A DNA stretch of 64,000 nt from Halorussus halophilus. Its GTDB lineage: Archaea > Halobacteriota > Halobacteria > Halobacteriales > Haladaptataceae. Below the pieces are notes generated by a model that was not told where the DNA came from, searched no databases, and worked only from the letters and a program-made list of their open reading frames with translations. The stretch spans positions 744,001 through 808,000 of the forward strand of contig NZ_CP044523.1 of the NCBI RefSeq assembly GCF_008831545.1, given 5' to 3'. Shown here piece by piece: positions 36,845 to 44,677 of the stretch (the first letter of the stretch is position 1; the number at the start of each line of letters is the position of its first letter). The position numbers were made by a program, and so were the translations under genes.

Positions 36845-37423
36845 ATGGAACAGTCGGAAGCGTCGTTCGATTGGCTCACTCTCGACGAGGGCGAAGAGGT
36901 CCTCTGGGCCGACACGCCCCACAAGTACAGTCTGGTCCCAGTGCTCGTCATCGGGATTCCACTCTCGTTCGTTCTGATCGGCATCCCGCTCGTCGTCGGT
37001 GCGTACTACACCCACCAGAACACGAACTACGTCGTGACCGACGCCGCGCTCTACAAGAAGACGGGTATCCTCTCGCGGAACGTCCAGCGTGTCGAATTCG
37101 ACAAGGTGCAGGACACCACTTATCGCCAGAGCTTCTTCGGCACGCAGTTCGGCTACGGGAGCGTCGATATCAGCACCGCTGGCGGCAGCGGTGTCGAGAT
37201 GAGCTTCGACAACGTCGCTGACCCCCAGAAACTCCAGTCGCTCATCAACGAGCGAAGCGAGAAGGGCAAGGGACGGAGCGGCGGCGAAGACGGCAAGGCG
37301 GCCGTGTTGGACGAAATTCTCGCGGAACTCCGCGCGATTCGGCAGTCGGTGGAGGGAGGCGAGGCGATGGAAGGAGGCCAGAGTTCCGAGGAACGATTCG
37401 ACACTCCGACCAGCGATGAGTGA
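36845..37423 (+). CDS. PH-domain (bPH2/DUF304) membrane protein 1
   Basis: A 192-residue protein with two close membrane segments (LVPVLVIGIPLSFVLIGIPLVV) near residues 30-55. A bacterial pleckstrin-homology-type domain (about residues 58-150) follows, with YVVTDAALYKKTGILSRNVQRVEFDKVQD and FGTQFGYGSVDISTAGG. The C-terminus is charged and helical. The function of this family is not clear; it binds membranes. It overlaps the start of its paralogue by 8 bases, so the pair is co-translated. Confidence 0.85.
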   Translation: MEQSEASFDWLTLDEGEEVLWADTPHKYSLVPVLVIGIPLSFVLIGIPLVVGAYYTHQNTNYVVTDAALYKKTGILSRNVQRVEFDKVQDTTYRQSFFGTQFGYGSVDISTAGGSGVEMSFDNVADPQKLQSLINERSEKGKGRSGGEDGKAAVLDEILAELRAIRQSVEGGEAMEGGQSSEERFDTPTSDE

Positions 37424-37943
37424 CGACTGGCTCTCGTTGGCCGACGGTGAGGAGGTGCTGTGGGAGGGCCACCCGCGAATCATGACTGTCCTCCCTGCAG
37501 TGGTCGTGGGACTCGTCTTGGTCGTCGGACCGGTTGCCGCCGCGGTGTACGTGGAACAGCCACTGGTCGGTCTGCTGGCAGTCCTCGGACCGGTCGCCCC
37601 AGTCTGGTCGTATCTGCGCGTGACCAATACGGAGTTCGTGGTGACGAACTACGCGCTCTACCGGAAGACGGGCATTCTGTCGCGGACCGTCCAGCGCGTC
37701 TCGCTGTCGAACGTCCAGAACAGCAGTTTCAGTCAGGGCGTTCTTGGAGCGATGTTTGGATACGGTGCGGTGGAGATTGAAGCCGCGGGTGGTGGGAGTA
37801 TTCGATTCGACGACATAGAGGGACCTCGGGACGTTCGCAAGTTGGTTGACAAGCAAGTCGGCGGTGATTCGATTCCGGGGAGTGTGGAGCAGTGGCGTGC
37901 GGTTTTACAGGAAGTGCGGACGTTGAGGAGTGTGGTGGAGTAG
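37416..37943 (+). CDS. PH-domain (bPH2/DUF304) membrane protein 2
   Basis: A 175-residue paralogue of the preceding gene. It has the same order: WLSLADGEEVLWEGHPR, two membrane segments (MTVLPAVVVGLVLVVGPVAAA), then the PH-like VVTNYALYRKTGILSRTVQRVSLSNVQN and GAMFGYGAVEIEAAGG. The two probably form a heteromer, as tandem bPH2 pairs do elsewhere, but that is inference. It is the last host gene before the provirus, 132 bases from its left edge. Confidence 0.85.
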   Translation: MSDDWLSLADGEEVLWEGHPRIMTVLPAVVVGLVLVVGPVAAAVYVEQPLVGLLAVLGPVAPVWSYLRVTNTEFVVTNYALYRKTGILSRTVQRVSLSNVQNSSFSQGVLGAMFGYGAVEIEAAGGGSIRFDDIEGPRDVRKLVDKQVGGDSIPGSVEQWRAVLQEVRTLRSVVE

Positions 37944-38075
37944 GTGGTGTGACGAGAACTATCTCCGTTGGGAAAGAATCGGTATTTGAAAAGAAGCAGT
38001 CCAAGAAAGCTTCAGTGAGAAAATCGGATTGCCGATACGCAACGCTGCCGAGTTCGCGCATCTGTCAGAAGTTTA

Positions 38076-38090
38076 AGTGGGACCGCCGAG
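38076..38090. repeat. attL-type copy of the attachment core
   Basis: The 15 bases agtgggaccgccgag match the last 13 bases of the tRNA-Pro gene plus two flanking bases. A partial echo, ggaccgccg, follows at about 38105. This is the distal copy left when the element entered the tRNA gene. Confidence 0.8.
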
Positions 38091-38156
38091 CAAAGACACA
38101 TGCTCGGACCGCCGTATCCAACCGGTACAAGCTACCAGAATTCAAATTTCGTGCGT

Positions 38157-39188
38157 TCATGGGTCAATGTCAAAGTCGAGTTGTAGGTTCTCGATGTACG
38201 GACGACGACGCTCTTCCAATCGCTGGCGCGCCGTCGCCTTGTCGTAGTACTTTTCGATAACTTCGAGCGTAGCGTTGACACGCTCGGAAACGATCTGTGC
38301 AGGAAGGCCGCAGTCGCGTTGCCACGTGATACTCCCCGTCCGAACCCGGTGAGGGGACAACGAAGACGGGCACTTGCTCGCATGGTGGACGTGGAGATAC
38401 TCGCAGGCCTCTCGCTCCTTACCGTGGGGGCACGGTTCGTGCAGACACGGCTGCGTAGCGAGGTAGCACCAAACCCGAAGAGTGTTCTCCGAAGGTCTGC
38501 CCTGCGTCGTCGTCAGTAACGGCTTCCGACCGCCGTCATGCGCGTCATTCCGATAGTTTTCGATGTACGTATTCACTACCTCGCAGACCGATTCCGGTAA
38601 TCCTACGGCTCGCTCGCCGTCAGAGTCGTTCTTCAACGGAGTGCCGTTTCGGTGACGGAACTCGATATACTGCTCTTCGCTGTGGTAGTCTCGTAGATCG
38701 AGAGACCGAATGCCACCGATTCTGGCACCCGTGAACCACAGCAGTTCGAGTAGGGCGTGTTTCGACGTTCCGTATCGCTCCGGGTCCTTTCGGAACGACG
38801 AGATGAGTGCGTAGGCGTCGGCTTGGTCAAGCATCTCGTCGTTCGACTCCTCACCGTCTGGAATCTCCGGCACGTGAACCTTCTCTGGAAGCGAATCTTC
38901 GACGACTTCGATGCGAGCGAGGTACTCAAGCCAGTTCTTCAGCGTCTGCATCTCACCGTTGAGCGTCGAAGGCGAGACACCCGACCCGCGTCTGTAGTTC
39001 TCGAACTCGTCTAACGTCCACCCGTCGAGTTCGGCCATCGACGTAATGTCTTCCTCTTCGGCCCACTCTACGAACCGTTTCAACCGGTAGTGCCACGATT
39101 CGATGGACTTCTGACTCGCTTCCGTGCGTCGGTGGTCGAGATACCGGTCACGGGCGTCCCGCGGTGATAGCTCTGGCGGTCCGGTCAC
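38157..39188 (-). CDS. int: tyrosine-type integrase
   Basis: A 343-residue integrase beginning at GTG (39188), overlapping the preceding small gene. The N-terminal SAM-like core-binding domain (about residues 10-115) carries RLKRFVEWAEE. Catalytic residues are Arg156 (FTGARIGG), the His280-Arg283 pair (SPHRVRTG) and Tyr314/315 (IEKYYDK). The usual second His before the Tyr is replaced (ERVNATLEVIEKYYD). A Cys/His cluster (CPHGKEREACEYLHVHH) is inserted before the catalytic His. It should cut and join at the tRNA-Pro att site. The next end of the gene lies 66 bases from attL. Confidence 0.93.
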   Translation of the reverse strand: MTGPPELSPRDARDRYLDHRRTEASQKSIESWHYRLKRFVEWAEEEDITSMAELDGWTLDEFENYRRGSGVSPSTLNGEMQTLKNWLEYLARIEVVEDSLPEKVHVPEIPDGEESNDEMLDQADAYALISSFRKDPERYGTSKHALLELLWFTGARIGGIRSLDLRDYHSEEQYIEFRHRNGTPLKNDSDGERAVGLPESVCEVVNTYIENYRNDAHDGGRKPLLTTTQGRPSENTLRVWCYLATQPCLHEPCPHGKEREACEYLHVHHASKCPSSLSPHRVRTGSITWQRDCGLPAQIVSERVNATLEVIEKYYDKATARQRLEERRRPYIENLQLDFDIDP

Positions 39189-39346
39189 TCCTCGTTCACC
39201 CGTTCTATGTCGATCTCGTGCTTGTGCGCCCGATTTCGGCCGACAGCGTCGGCCTTCGTCAGATGGAAGATTTCACCGCACGAACTGCCGTCCTTCGGAC
39301 AGGAAGACCGCCAGTTCGCCCTGTCCTTCTGGCTTTTCGGGAGCAT
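39185..39346 (-). CDS. 53-aa basic protein between PCNA and integrase
   Basis: A small gene that overlaps its neighbours at both ends: ATG at 39346 overlaps the PCNA stop (ATGA), and its TGA overlaps the GTG start of the integrase. The product has two Cys (SSCPKDGSSCG) and a basic middle. It may be an excisionase-like or DNA-bound accessory factor, inferred only from position and size. Confidence 0.65.
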   Translation of the reverse strand: MLPKSQKDRANWRSSCPKDGSSCGEIFHLTKADAVGRNRAHKHEIDIERVNEE

Positions 39347-40227
39347 CAGTCTTCTTCCTCCTGAATTCGGGGAGCAATCAGGTACTGCCCCTCGAATCCC
39401 CAGTCATCGTGTTCGAACTGTAGTCGAACCGGGAACTCCTCGGACCACCGAACCGTCACGCGGTCGGCCTTCGACTTGTCGAGTGCCAGCGTGATGGCAT
39501 CGAGATAGTCGATGCTGAAAATCGAAGAGCGAGCGTCAGTGTCGTCGCTCGTCACTGCGTTCGGGAACGAGATTGCCTGCTCCGCGTTGCTATCGCTCCC
39601 CTCTCGCTCGCTCAGGTCGGTACTCCCGTCCTTGGTGCTGGCGAGAACGAACGTCGAATCGTCGCAGGTGACGTAGGTGTGGTCTTCGGCGGATTTCATT
39701 GCCTTCACTGCCTCTCGGAGTGGTTCGACTCCGGGACGCGCCGACAGTGGTAGGCCGAGGTCGGGCATCTCCGGCTGGTCCCGAATGCTGTTCGGCGAGA
39801 TACCGAACCACTCCGTCTCGCGCTTCATTTGCTGGTCTTCCCGAACCACAGTCACGCGCATCCGGTCGGGGTTTCGGAAAACATCGATAGCAACGGGGTC
39901 GCCTTCCCCACCGCGCTTACGCGCCCACTTTACCGCGTTTCGGAAGCGGTCGAGATTCAGGCCGAAGGTGTGCCCGTCGCGCACCTCGTACTGGTCGAAG
40001 CCTTCGGCGGGCGCGTGGAGGTCAACCATCGAGACGGTTGCCGCGTCGGTCGCGCTCGCGGTGATACCGTCGTCGTCAAACGCTACGCGGTACTCTTCGG
40101 CGATAGGCTTCAGTAGGCGTGCGAGCGACCGAATCGGGTCGCCGTAGGTGAGAATCGAGACTGCCGCGTCGTCGTCAGTCTCGGGGGCGAGTTCGTCGTT
40201 GCGGGTGTCCGCTTCGACTGCGCTCAT
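39346..40227 (-). CDS. PCNA-like DNA sliding clamp
   Basis: A 293-residue virus-encoded PCNA homologue. Family marks are the N-terminal LARLLKPIAEEYRVAFDDDGITASATDAATVSMVDLHAP strand pattern (separate elements), the FGLNLDRFRNAVKWA helix, and the C-terminal PVRLQFEHDDWGFEGQYLIAPRIQEEED. The N-terminus has a 25-residue acidic extension compared with cellular clamps of about 247 residues. It should form a ring on DNA and tether viral or host polymerases and nucleases. It leads the leftward PCNA-small gene-integrase operon. Confidence 0.85.
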   Translation of the reverse strand: MSAVEADTRNDELAPETDDDAAVSILTYGDPIRSLARLLKPIAEEYRVAFDDDGITASATDAATVSMVDLHAPAEGFDQYEVRDGHTFGLNLDRFRNAVKWARKRGGEGDPVAIDVFRNPDRMRVTVVREDQQMKRETEWFGISPNSIRDQPEMPDLGLPLSARPGVEPLREAVKAMKSAEDHTYVTCDDSTFVLASTKDGSTDLSEREGSDSNAEQAISFPNAVTSDDTDARSSIFSIDYLDAITLALDKSKADRVTVRWSEEFPVRLQFEHDDWGFEGQYLIAPRIQEEED

Positions 40228-40555
40228 GCTATTGCCCCCGCGGGACGGACAGACAGTTTTTTGAACAGCGATGCGTCTGTTTCGATACGGGCCTGAGTGC
40301 CCGCAATGTTAGTTTCAAACATTGGTTCTTCCACGGAACCACCTTTTCGGGCGGCGTTGGCGCGCCGCCCGGTCACTCACGACCGATGAGAGACTTCTAC
40401 GACCGTTCGATGGCTCCTTATCAGGGTCGAAACACTACCGCCACATAAATGCAACGGTGAAGTATAAATTCACGCTTCGGGCATTCGAACCTTCGGTGTG
40501 TACTAAATCACAGAACGGAGCAAATACACGCCATGAACGTCTATCCTCACAATAG
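40228..40555. promoter_or_regulatory. divergent control region between pcna and repressor genes
   Basis: A 328-base noncoding gap with several inverted repeats: aatgtt...aaacatt (about 40305-40324), ggttc-ttccac-ggaacc (near 40325) and gggcggcg-ttggcg-cgccgccc (near 40350). A TATA-like gtataaatt sits at about 40454, and AT-richer DNA continues to the repressor start. It is the best place to look for the lysogeny switch, and possibly the replication origin. Confidence 0.5.
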
Positions 40556-40843
40556 ATGCGTAAATCAGGTGCTTGGATGACGATTTGGGACGACCGTATC
40601 TTGGAGTATATCCGAGACAACGAGTCCGCTTCACCATCTGAATTAGACAATACTGGATATCTACGGGTCTCTCGCTCTCAGATTTCCCGTCGGATGCGAA
40701 GTCTTCGAGACCATGGTCTACTACGACATCTTGGAAATGGCGTCTACGTGATTACAGACGAAGGTGAGGCGTACCTTGATGAAGAACTCGATGCTGACGA
40801 ATTAGAAGACCTAAGCGGGGATAAGAGTAAAGCCGACGCCTGA
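40556..40843 (+). CDS. winged-helix repressor, phiH1-repressor type
   Basis: A 95-residue winged-helix DNA-binding protein. It starts MRKSGAWMTIWDDRILEYI, has a recognition helix near RVSRSQISRRMRSLRDHGLL, and a wing strand HLGNGVYVITDEGEAYL. This is the usual type of haloarchaeal phage-repressor-like regulator. Being divergent to pcna-int, it is a good candidate for the lysogeny repressor. Base use is AT-richer than in the virion genes. Confidence 0.75.
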   Translation: MRKSGAWMTIWDDRILEYIRDNESASPSELDNTGYLRVSRSQISRRMRSLRDHGLLRHLGNGVYVITDEGEAYLDEELDADELEDLSGDKSKADA

Positions 40844-40856
40844 GATAACGTCAATT

Positions 40857-41177
40857 ATGCGAAAGCCTGCAACGTGGATGCAACAGTTAGATGAGCGTAT
40901 TCTTGAGCATCTGCGTGACGACGGCTGGTCTACTCCGAGAATCATGGTTTCTCTCCCTGAATTTCAATCTCTAAGTGCATCCAAAAGCCGAATTCGGGAG
41001 CGGTGTCGAATGCTGGCAAGTACCGATCTAATTGCACCATTCCACGGTGAGATGTACGAAATCACGACGTGGGGGCGACTGTATCTTGACGGGGAACTTG
41101 ACGCGCATCACTTGAGACCACAAAGTAGCCAATTAGGCAATTACAGAGTTCTATCAAACACTTTCCAAAGTAAATAA
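40857..41177 (+). CDS. second winged-helix regulator
   Basis: A 106-residue paralogue beginning MRKPATWMQQLDERILEHL. It has the same winged-helix build (SASKSRIRERCRMLASTDLIAP, then MYEITTWGRLYLDGELDAHHL). It lies 13 bases after the first repressor and is probably cotranscribed. Two diverged tandem repressors could read two different operators. Confidence 0.72.
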   Translation: MRKPATWMQQLDERILEHLRDDGWSTPRIMVSLPEFQSLSASKSRIRERCRMLASTDLIAPFHGEMYEITTWGRLYLDGELDAHHLRPQSSQLGNYRVLSNTFQSK

Positions 41178-41328
41178 CGCATAAGGGAGAATCTAGAATT
41201 AAGACTCTAGAAAGAAGATTACCAATTGTAGGTCGTACTTCTAGTACAAAAGTATGATGCTCTAGAACAAGGTTAAGAGTTCTAAACTTCCAAAACACCT
41301 TTGTGCACTTAGTAATCTAATTACTAGT
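41178..41328 (+). promoter_or_regulatory. operator-like region before the antitoxin gene
   Basis: Three tctagaa palindromes occur at 41192-41198, 41206-41212 and 41261-41267. A perfect inverted repeat, tagtaat-cta-attacta (41310-41326), ends two bases before the antitoxin ATG. Repeated operators like these are typical of self-regulated toxin-antitoxin operons. Confidence 0.5.
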
Positions 41329-41886
41329 ATGACTCATAGCAACCCGCAAGTCAATCTTGAGGAAAAGGATATGCGGGAGCTTGAGGAAATCATCATTGAG
41401 TTCCTGTCTAAGTACGACGCTCTGTACGAGAAGCGAATCCAAAAGCTGGTGTTCTATGGCGAGATTTTCACCGCCCAACATTTTGGGGAGCGTCTGACGA
41501 ACTCCGACTTTATGCCATATCATCACGGCCCCTATTCACGCGCGGTTACTAAGGCTATTACAAACCTTCGTTCAAACGAACGAATCTCGATCAATCCTCG
41601 CCGACGAGGCCAACAGTATACTACCGAAGAAGAGGGAGGCGAAATCTCCGAATCCAAACGGGAGTGGATCGACCAAATCCACGAAGATAGTAAGAATATG
41701 GGAACAGATGGTTTGGTGGACTTCGCAAAGGACACTTGGCTTTGGCAAAACTTCGACCACGAAGAGAATATCGACTTTGACGAATACATTGATCAAGTTG
41801 TCCCTTCGACTCAGGCCCACTATCGACTCTACAAAGAAGATAGAACCCCTGCTTCTGACTCGCGCATTGATGAAGTCCTCATGTGA
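41329..41886 (+). CDS. Panacea (DUF4065)-domain antitoxin candidate
   Basis: A 185-residue protein. The Panacea/DUF4065 (SocA-like) core lies at about residues 25-100: KRIQKLVFYGEIFTAQHF, FMPYHHGPYSRAVTKAI and ITNLRSNERISINPRR. Panacea proteins are antitoxins that pair with many unrelated toxins. The gene after it (41974-42513) looks RelE/ParE-like, which supports this. The N-terminus carries a short charged helix. Its AT-rich promoter has palindromic operators. Confidence 0.75.
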   Translation: MTHSNPQVNLEEKDMRELEEIIIEFLSKYDALYEKRIQKLVFYGEIFTAQHFGERLTNSDFMPYHHGPYSRAVTKAITNLRSNERISINPRRRGQQYTTEEEGGEISESKREWIDQIHEDSKNMGTDGLVDFAKDTWLWQNFDHEENIDFDEYIDQVVPSTQAHYRLYKEDRTPASDSRIDEVLM

Positions 41887-41973
41887 ATTAATCGCATGAG
41901 AGAGCCGCATTCGTATTATCGGGTATAGCCCTAGTGATTTATATGCTGGTAGATGTTACACTATCCTGTCTAA

Positions 41974-42513
41974 ATGTCAGGCTCTCCTTGGGAAATCGGG
42001 GCGGATACCGAATTCGTGGATTCCGTTGAAGAAATCAAGGAGTCCGAGGGAAGTCTTTATGACAATCTTTGCAAGAAAATCGAGAAGATCAAAGAGGACC
42101 CACTGGTCGGTGACCCGAAGACCGGGCTTTTGAAAGGTTCACGGACGATTCACGTCGAGCATCTCGTTTTACGGTGGGAAGTCCGACCGGAGGTGAACAG
42201 TCGAGACCACATGGAGAAAATAGAAGAAGTGTATTTTATGTGTCTCACTCATCACGACGATATGAAAACCGGGTTCTCATCAAGGAGTCCTGCGGATGTT
42301 TCACAGGAATGCGTAATTTACTTTGAAGAGTTTGATGTTGGGAAAGAGCTGAACGAACTCTACAATCTCGATTATGTCAATTTGCAGGAGCCAAACTGGC
42401 TCGACACGGGAGTAGAGGTGAAAGGAACTATTCAGTCAGGAGGCAAAGAGAAATTGGAAGCAAGTTTGCCGGACTGTGCCCGTGTAGAATACCCTCAAGA
42501 GACCCTCATTTGA
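41974..42513 (+). CDS. RelE/ParE-like toxin candidate
   Basis: A 179-residue protein. The front half fits the RelE/ParE fold: VEEIKESEGSLYDNLCKKIEKIKEDPLVGD helices, then LLKGSRTIHVEHLVLRWEVRPE and VYFMCLTHHDDM strands, with Arg/His/Lys in the usual place for ribosome-dependent mRNA cleavage. A C-terminal extension (about 60 residues) is not RelE-like. It has its own TATA-like tttata at 41938-41943, 31-36 bases before the ATG. Assignment is by fold-like pattern only. Confidence 0.5.
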   Translation: MSGSPWEIGADTEFVDSVEEIKESEGSLYDNLCKKIEKIKEDPLVGDPKTGLLKGSRTIHVEHLVLRWEVRPEVNSRDHMEKIEEVYFMCLTHHDDMKTGFSSRSPADVSQECVIYFEEFDVGKELNELYNLDYVNLQEPNWLDTGVEVKGTIQSGGKEKLEASLPDCARVEYPQETLI

Positions 42514-42529
42514 GCAGAAACTAGAAATC

Positions 42530-43303
42530 TTATAGACTTTTTTGGTGAGTATCTGGAACTTCTTCCTTTCTCCGCCGTTGGAATGCCTCAAAAGCTCTTT
42601 CGTCATTGTCAACACAGACGTAATGAGCCTCGTCACCAAACAGTTGCTCGGCTGCCAGTGCTGCTGGCGCAGTACCTGCGCATGGAACAAGAATCAGTTC
42701 CCCGGGGTCAATTAATCCTTTCACCCACGATTTATAAGGCGAGATTGGTTTGACGCTACCCCAACCATAGTCGTCCAATCCATTCGAAGCGATTTGGCGG
42801 GCCGATTCAGACGTTTGCCGGTCAGAATCCCCTTTGTGAGCGAAGACAACAGGATAGCCTCCAGTCGATAGATACATTCCGGCAGTGCTACGATCAGGCG
42901 TCCCGTCCGCCTTGGTTATCGTTACTCCACCGACTTTCCGGTATCCTCCACCTTCGTACGATTCAGCCACGTCACCCCACTCGTCTTGTAGATACCGAGC
43001 AAGTCGTGGAAGAAGCCAATCGTCAGCATCTGCAATTAACCAGCCGCCTTCGGAAAGTGCGTCGTGGCTTTCGTCAATAATCTCGCAAGTGGTTATAGAA
43101 GTATCAACATATCCCTCTGCATCCTGCTCTTCATTGAATGGGTGCGTATCGTAGTCAATACCAAAGTGCCCGTATCGATTTGGTCTCGCCCATGCGTCGT
43201 CAAGAAATATGGCGGCAGCCTCATCTCGATATTCTTGTAAAACCTCGATAGCATCCCCTACAATGTAGGATCGACCCTCTCCTAACTCATGACGCATCAT
43301 CAA
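42530..43303 (-). CDS. beta-class DNA methyltransferase-like protein, atypical motifs
   Basis: A 257-residue protein. Motif IV (IFLDDAWARP) comes first, and the SAM site (ELILVPCAGTAPAALAAEQL, then YVCVDNDERAFEAFQRR) is near the C-terminus, as in beta-class N6A/N4C methyltransferases. Both key motifs are altered: DDAW replaces DPPY/W, and CAGTA replaces FxGxG. It may be a diverged or inactive enzyme. It is divergent to a nuclease gene 108 bases away, suggesting a restriction-modification unit or a modification-based defence. Three tandem ATGs (43303, 43300, 43297) make the start uncertain. Confidence 0.65.
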   Translation of the reverse strand: MMMRHELGEGRSYIVGDAIEVLQEYRDEAAAIFLDDAWARPNRYGHFGIDYDTHPFNEEQDAEGYVDTSITTCEIIDESHDALSEGGWLIADADDWLLPRLARYLQDEWGDVAESYEGGGYRKVGGVTITKADGTPDRSTAGMYLSTGGYPVVFAHKGDSDRQTSESARQIASNGLDDYGWGSVKPISPYKSWVKGLIDPGELILVPCAGTAPAALAAEQLFGDEAHYVCVDNDERAFEAFQRRRKEEVPDTHQKSL

Positions 43304-43411
43304 TCGGTCTATTCCTTCCTTTTCGGGCGTGGAGATAAGCGTTTTTCATCAGGTCTTGTCGTCTTCTTACTACATTAGAGTTATATATTACCTGTTCAAC
43401 TACTGCCGATA
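43304..43411. promoter_or_regulatory. divergent promoter between methyltransferase and nuclease
   Basis: A TATA-like ttatatatta (43381-43390) lies 22-31 bases before the nuclease ATG, so its message is likely leaderless. The methyltransferase side has gaaaaacgcttatc (minus strand) as a weaker box. Confidence 0.5.
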
Positions 43412-44677
43412 ATGGAAGAAACAGAGGTCGTCGTTGAATTAGCACGTTATCTGGACAATCAAGGGTATACATTCTTCGTTGACTCTGGATACTCTTCTTC
43501 GAAGGTTCACGATCTTCCAAACGAGTATGAAAATTGTGGACTTAATACAACGATTACTATAGGCCGTCGTGTTCCGGATATAATTGGGTTTACATCGGAC
43601 GAGGAAATTTTTGGTATCGAAGCAAAAGGTGAAAAGGCAATCAGAAAAGGGATTGGACAAGCCGCACATTATCGTCAAGGGGTTCATAAATCGTACCTTG
43701 CAGCGGATATCTCCTCTCTCAGTGAATTCAAGGATACTGCCTTGTCGTGTGGGCTTGGTGTAATCCCGACTGAAGATTCAGGAGTCATAGAAAGCCAAGT
43801 AGAACAACCGGTAGAAAACGTGGGAGCTACGAAATTGAATAGAATCCGCCGGGCACTCACAGTCAGAAAAAGTAGATTCAAATCTGCTTCTACATCATTT
43901 CCGTCTACCACTCGGCCTGTAAACGCCTTATTGCCTGTAGTAGCAATCAAAGAGCAAAACAAGAATGCACTAACCGAAGACGAGATTGATTCTCTAATAG
44001 AGAGAAGTCCTCAAGGAATTAACAGTTCGATCCATCCCATTCCTCTGGCGCGTACACTACGACTGATTGAAAAATCCGGTGACGAATACCAGTTGACAGA
44101 TGTCGGGGATATGAGCTACCTACTGCTACACGGGGTAGTAAGCAACCTTCCTAAAGGAAGTTTAGGACTGGATGACTTTGAGTCATCGGATATGAATGAG
44201 CGAATATACCGTGCATTGGACGAGTTCAAAAGTCCTCACACAAAGCTGTTTGAAGTTCAAAAAGAACTTGCTGCTTTTCTTCGGAACCGATATCTCTCAG
44301 TTCCGGATGTGCGGTTACTGGCGCAGGTATTAGCTTCTCACGAAGACTCAAGAATCGAACTTAGTAGAGTTTTGGCAACGGTCGCGCTTGAATCACCTGA
44401 CGCGTTTCTTAATCTCTTCTGTCGTAGTGGTGCAGAAGAAGGATTTAGAGACTTGATGGAAAATGCAGATTTAGCAGTAGAAAACGGGCATTTTCGAGAA
44501 CAGCTACTAGATATCGCGGCTCCAAATGCCCTCTATAATTTCTCGTATCAGATATGGAATGTTGGGATTCTTAGTAATGGTACTGATTCCGTCCATCAAA
44601 ACGATACCTTGGAGATTGGAAAGCACTACTGGGAATGGGATCGGAGTGTAGTGATTGGATTCGGAGAAGCACTGTAA
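43412..44677 (+). CDS. PD-(D/E)XK nuclease-like protein
   Basis: A 421-residue protein. The N-terminal 120 residues look like a restriction-endonuclease fold: an early Glu (MEETEVVVELARYL), PDIIGFTSDEEIFGIEAKGE as the PD...ExK core, then QAAHYRQGVHKSYLAA. The middle and C-terminus are helical, with no known domain. It is distinctly AT-rich compared with the host genes, which points to recent transfer. It faces the methyltransferase gene. Its stop abuts the stop of the convergent serine recombinase gene. Confidence 0.6.
   Translation: MEETEVVVELARYLDNQGYTFFVDSGYSSSKVHDLPNEYENCGLNTTITIGRRVPDIIGFTSDEEIFGIEAKGEKAIRKGIGQAAHYRQGVHKSYLAADISSLSEFKDTALSCGLGVIPTEDSGVIESQVEQPVENVGATKLNRIRRALTVRKSRFKSASTSFPSTTRPVNALLPVVAIKEQNKNALTEDEIDSLIERSPQGINSSIHPIPLARTLRLIEKSGDEYQLTDVGDMSYLLLHGVVSNLPKGSLGLDDFESSDMNERIYRALDEFKSPHTKLFEVQKELAAFLRNRYLSVPDVRLLAQVLASHEDSRIELSRVLATVALESPDAFLNLFCRSGAEEGFRDLMENADLAVENGHFREQLLDIAAPNALYNFSYQIWNVGILSNGTDSVHQNDTLEIGKHYWEWDRSVVIGFGEAL

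Noticed and set aside
40228-40555. Firm call of a replication origin
   Set aside because: There are inverted repeats and AT-rich stretches, but no iterons or initiator gene to support an origin.
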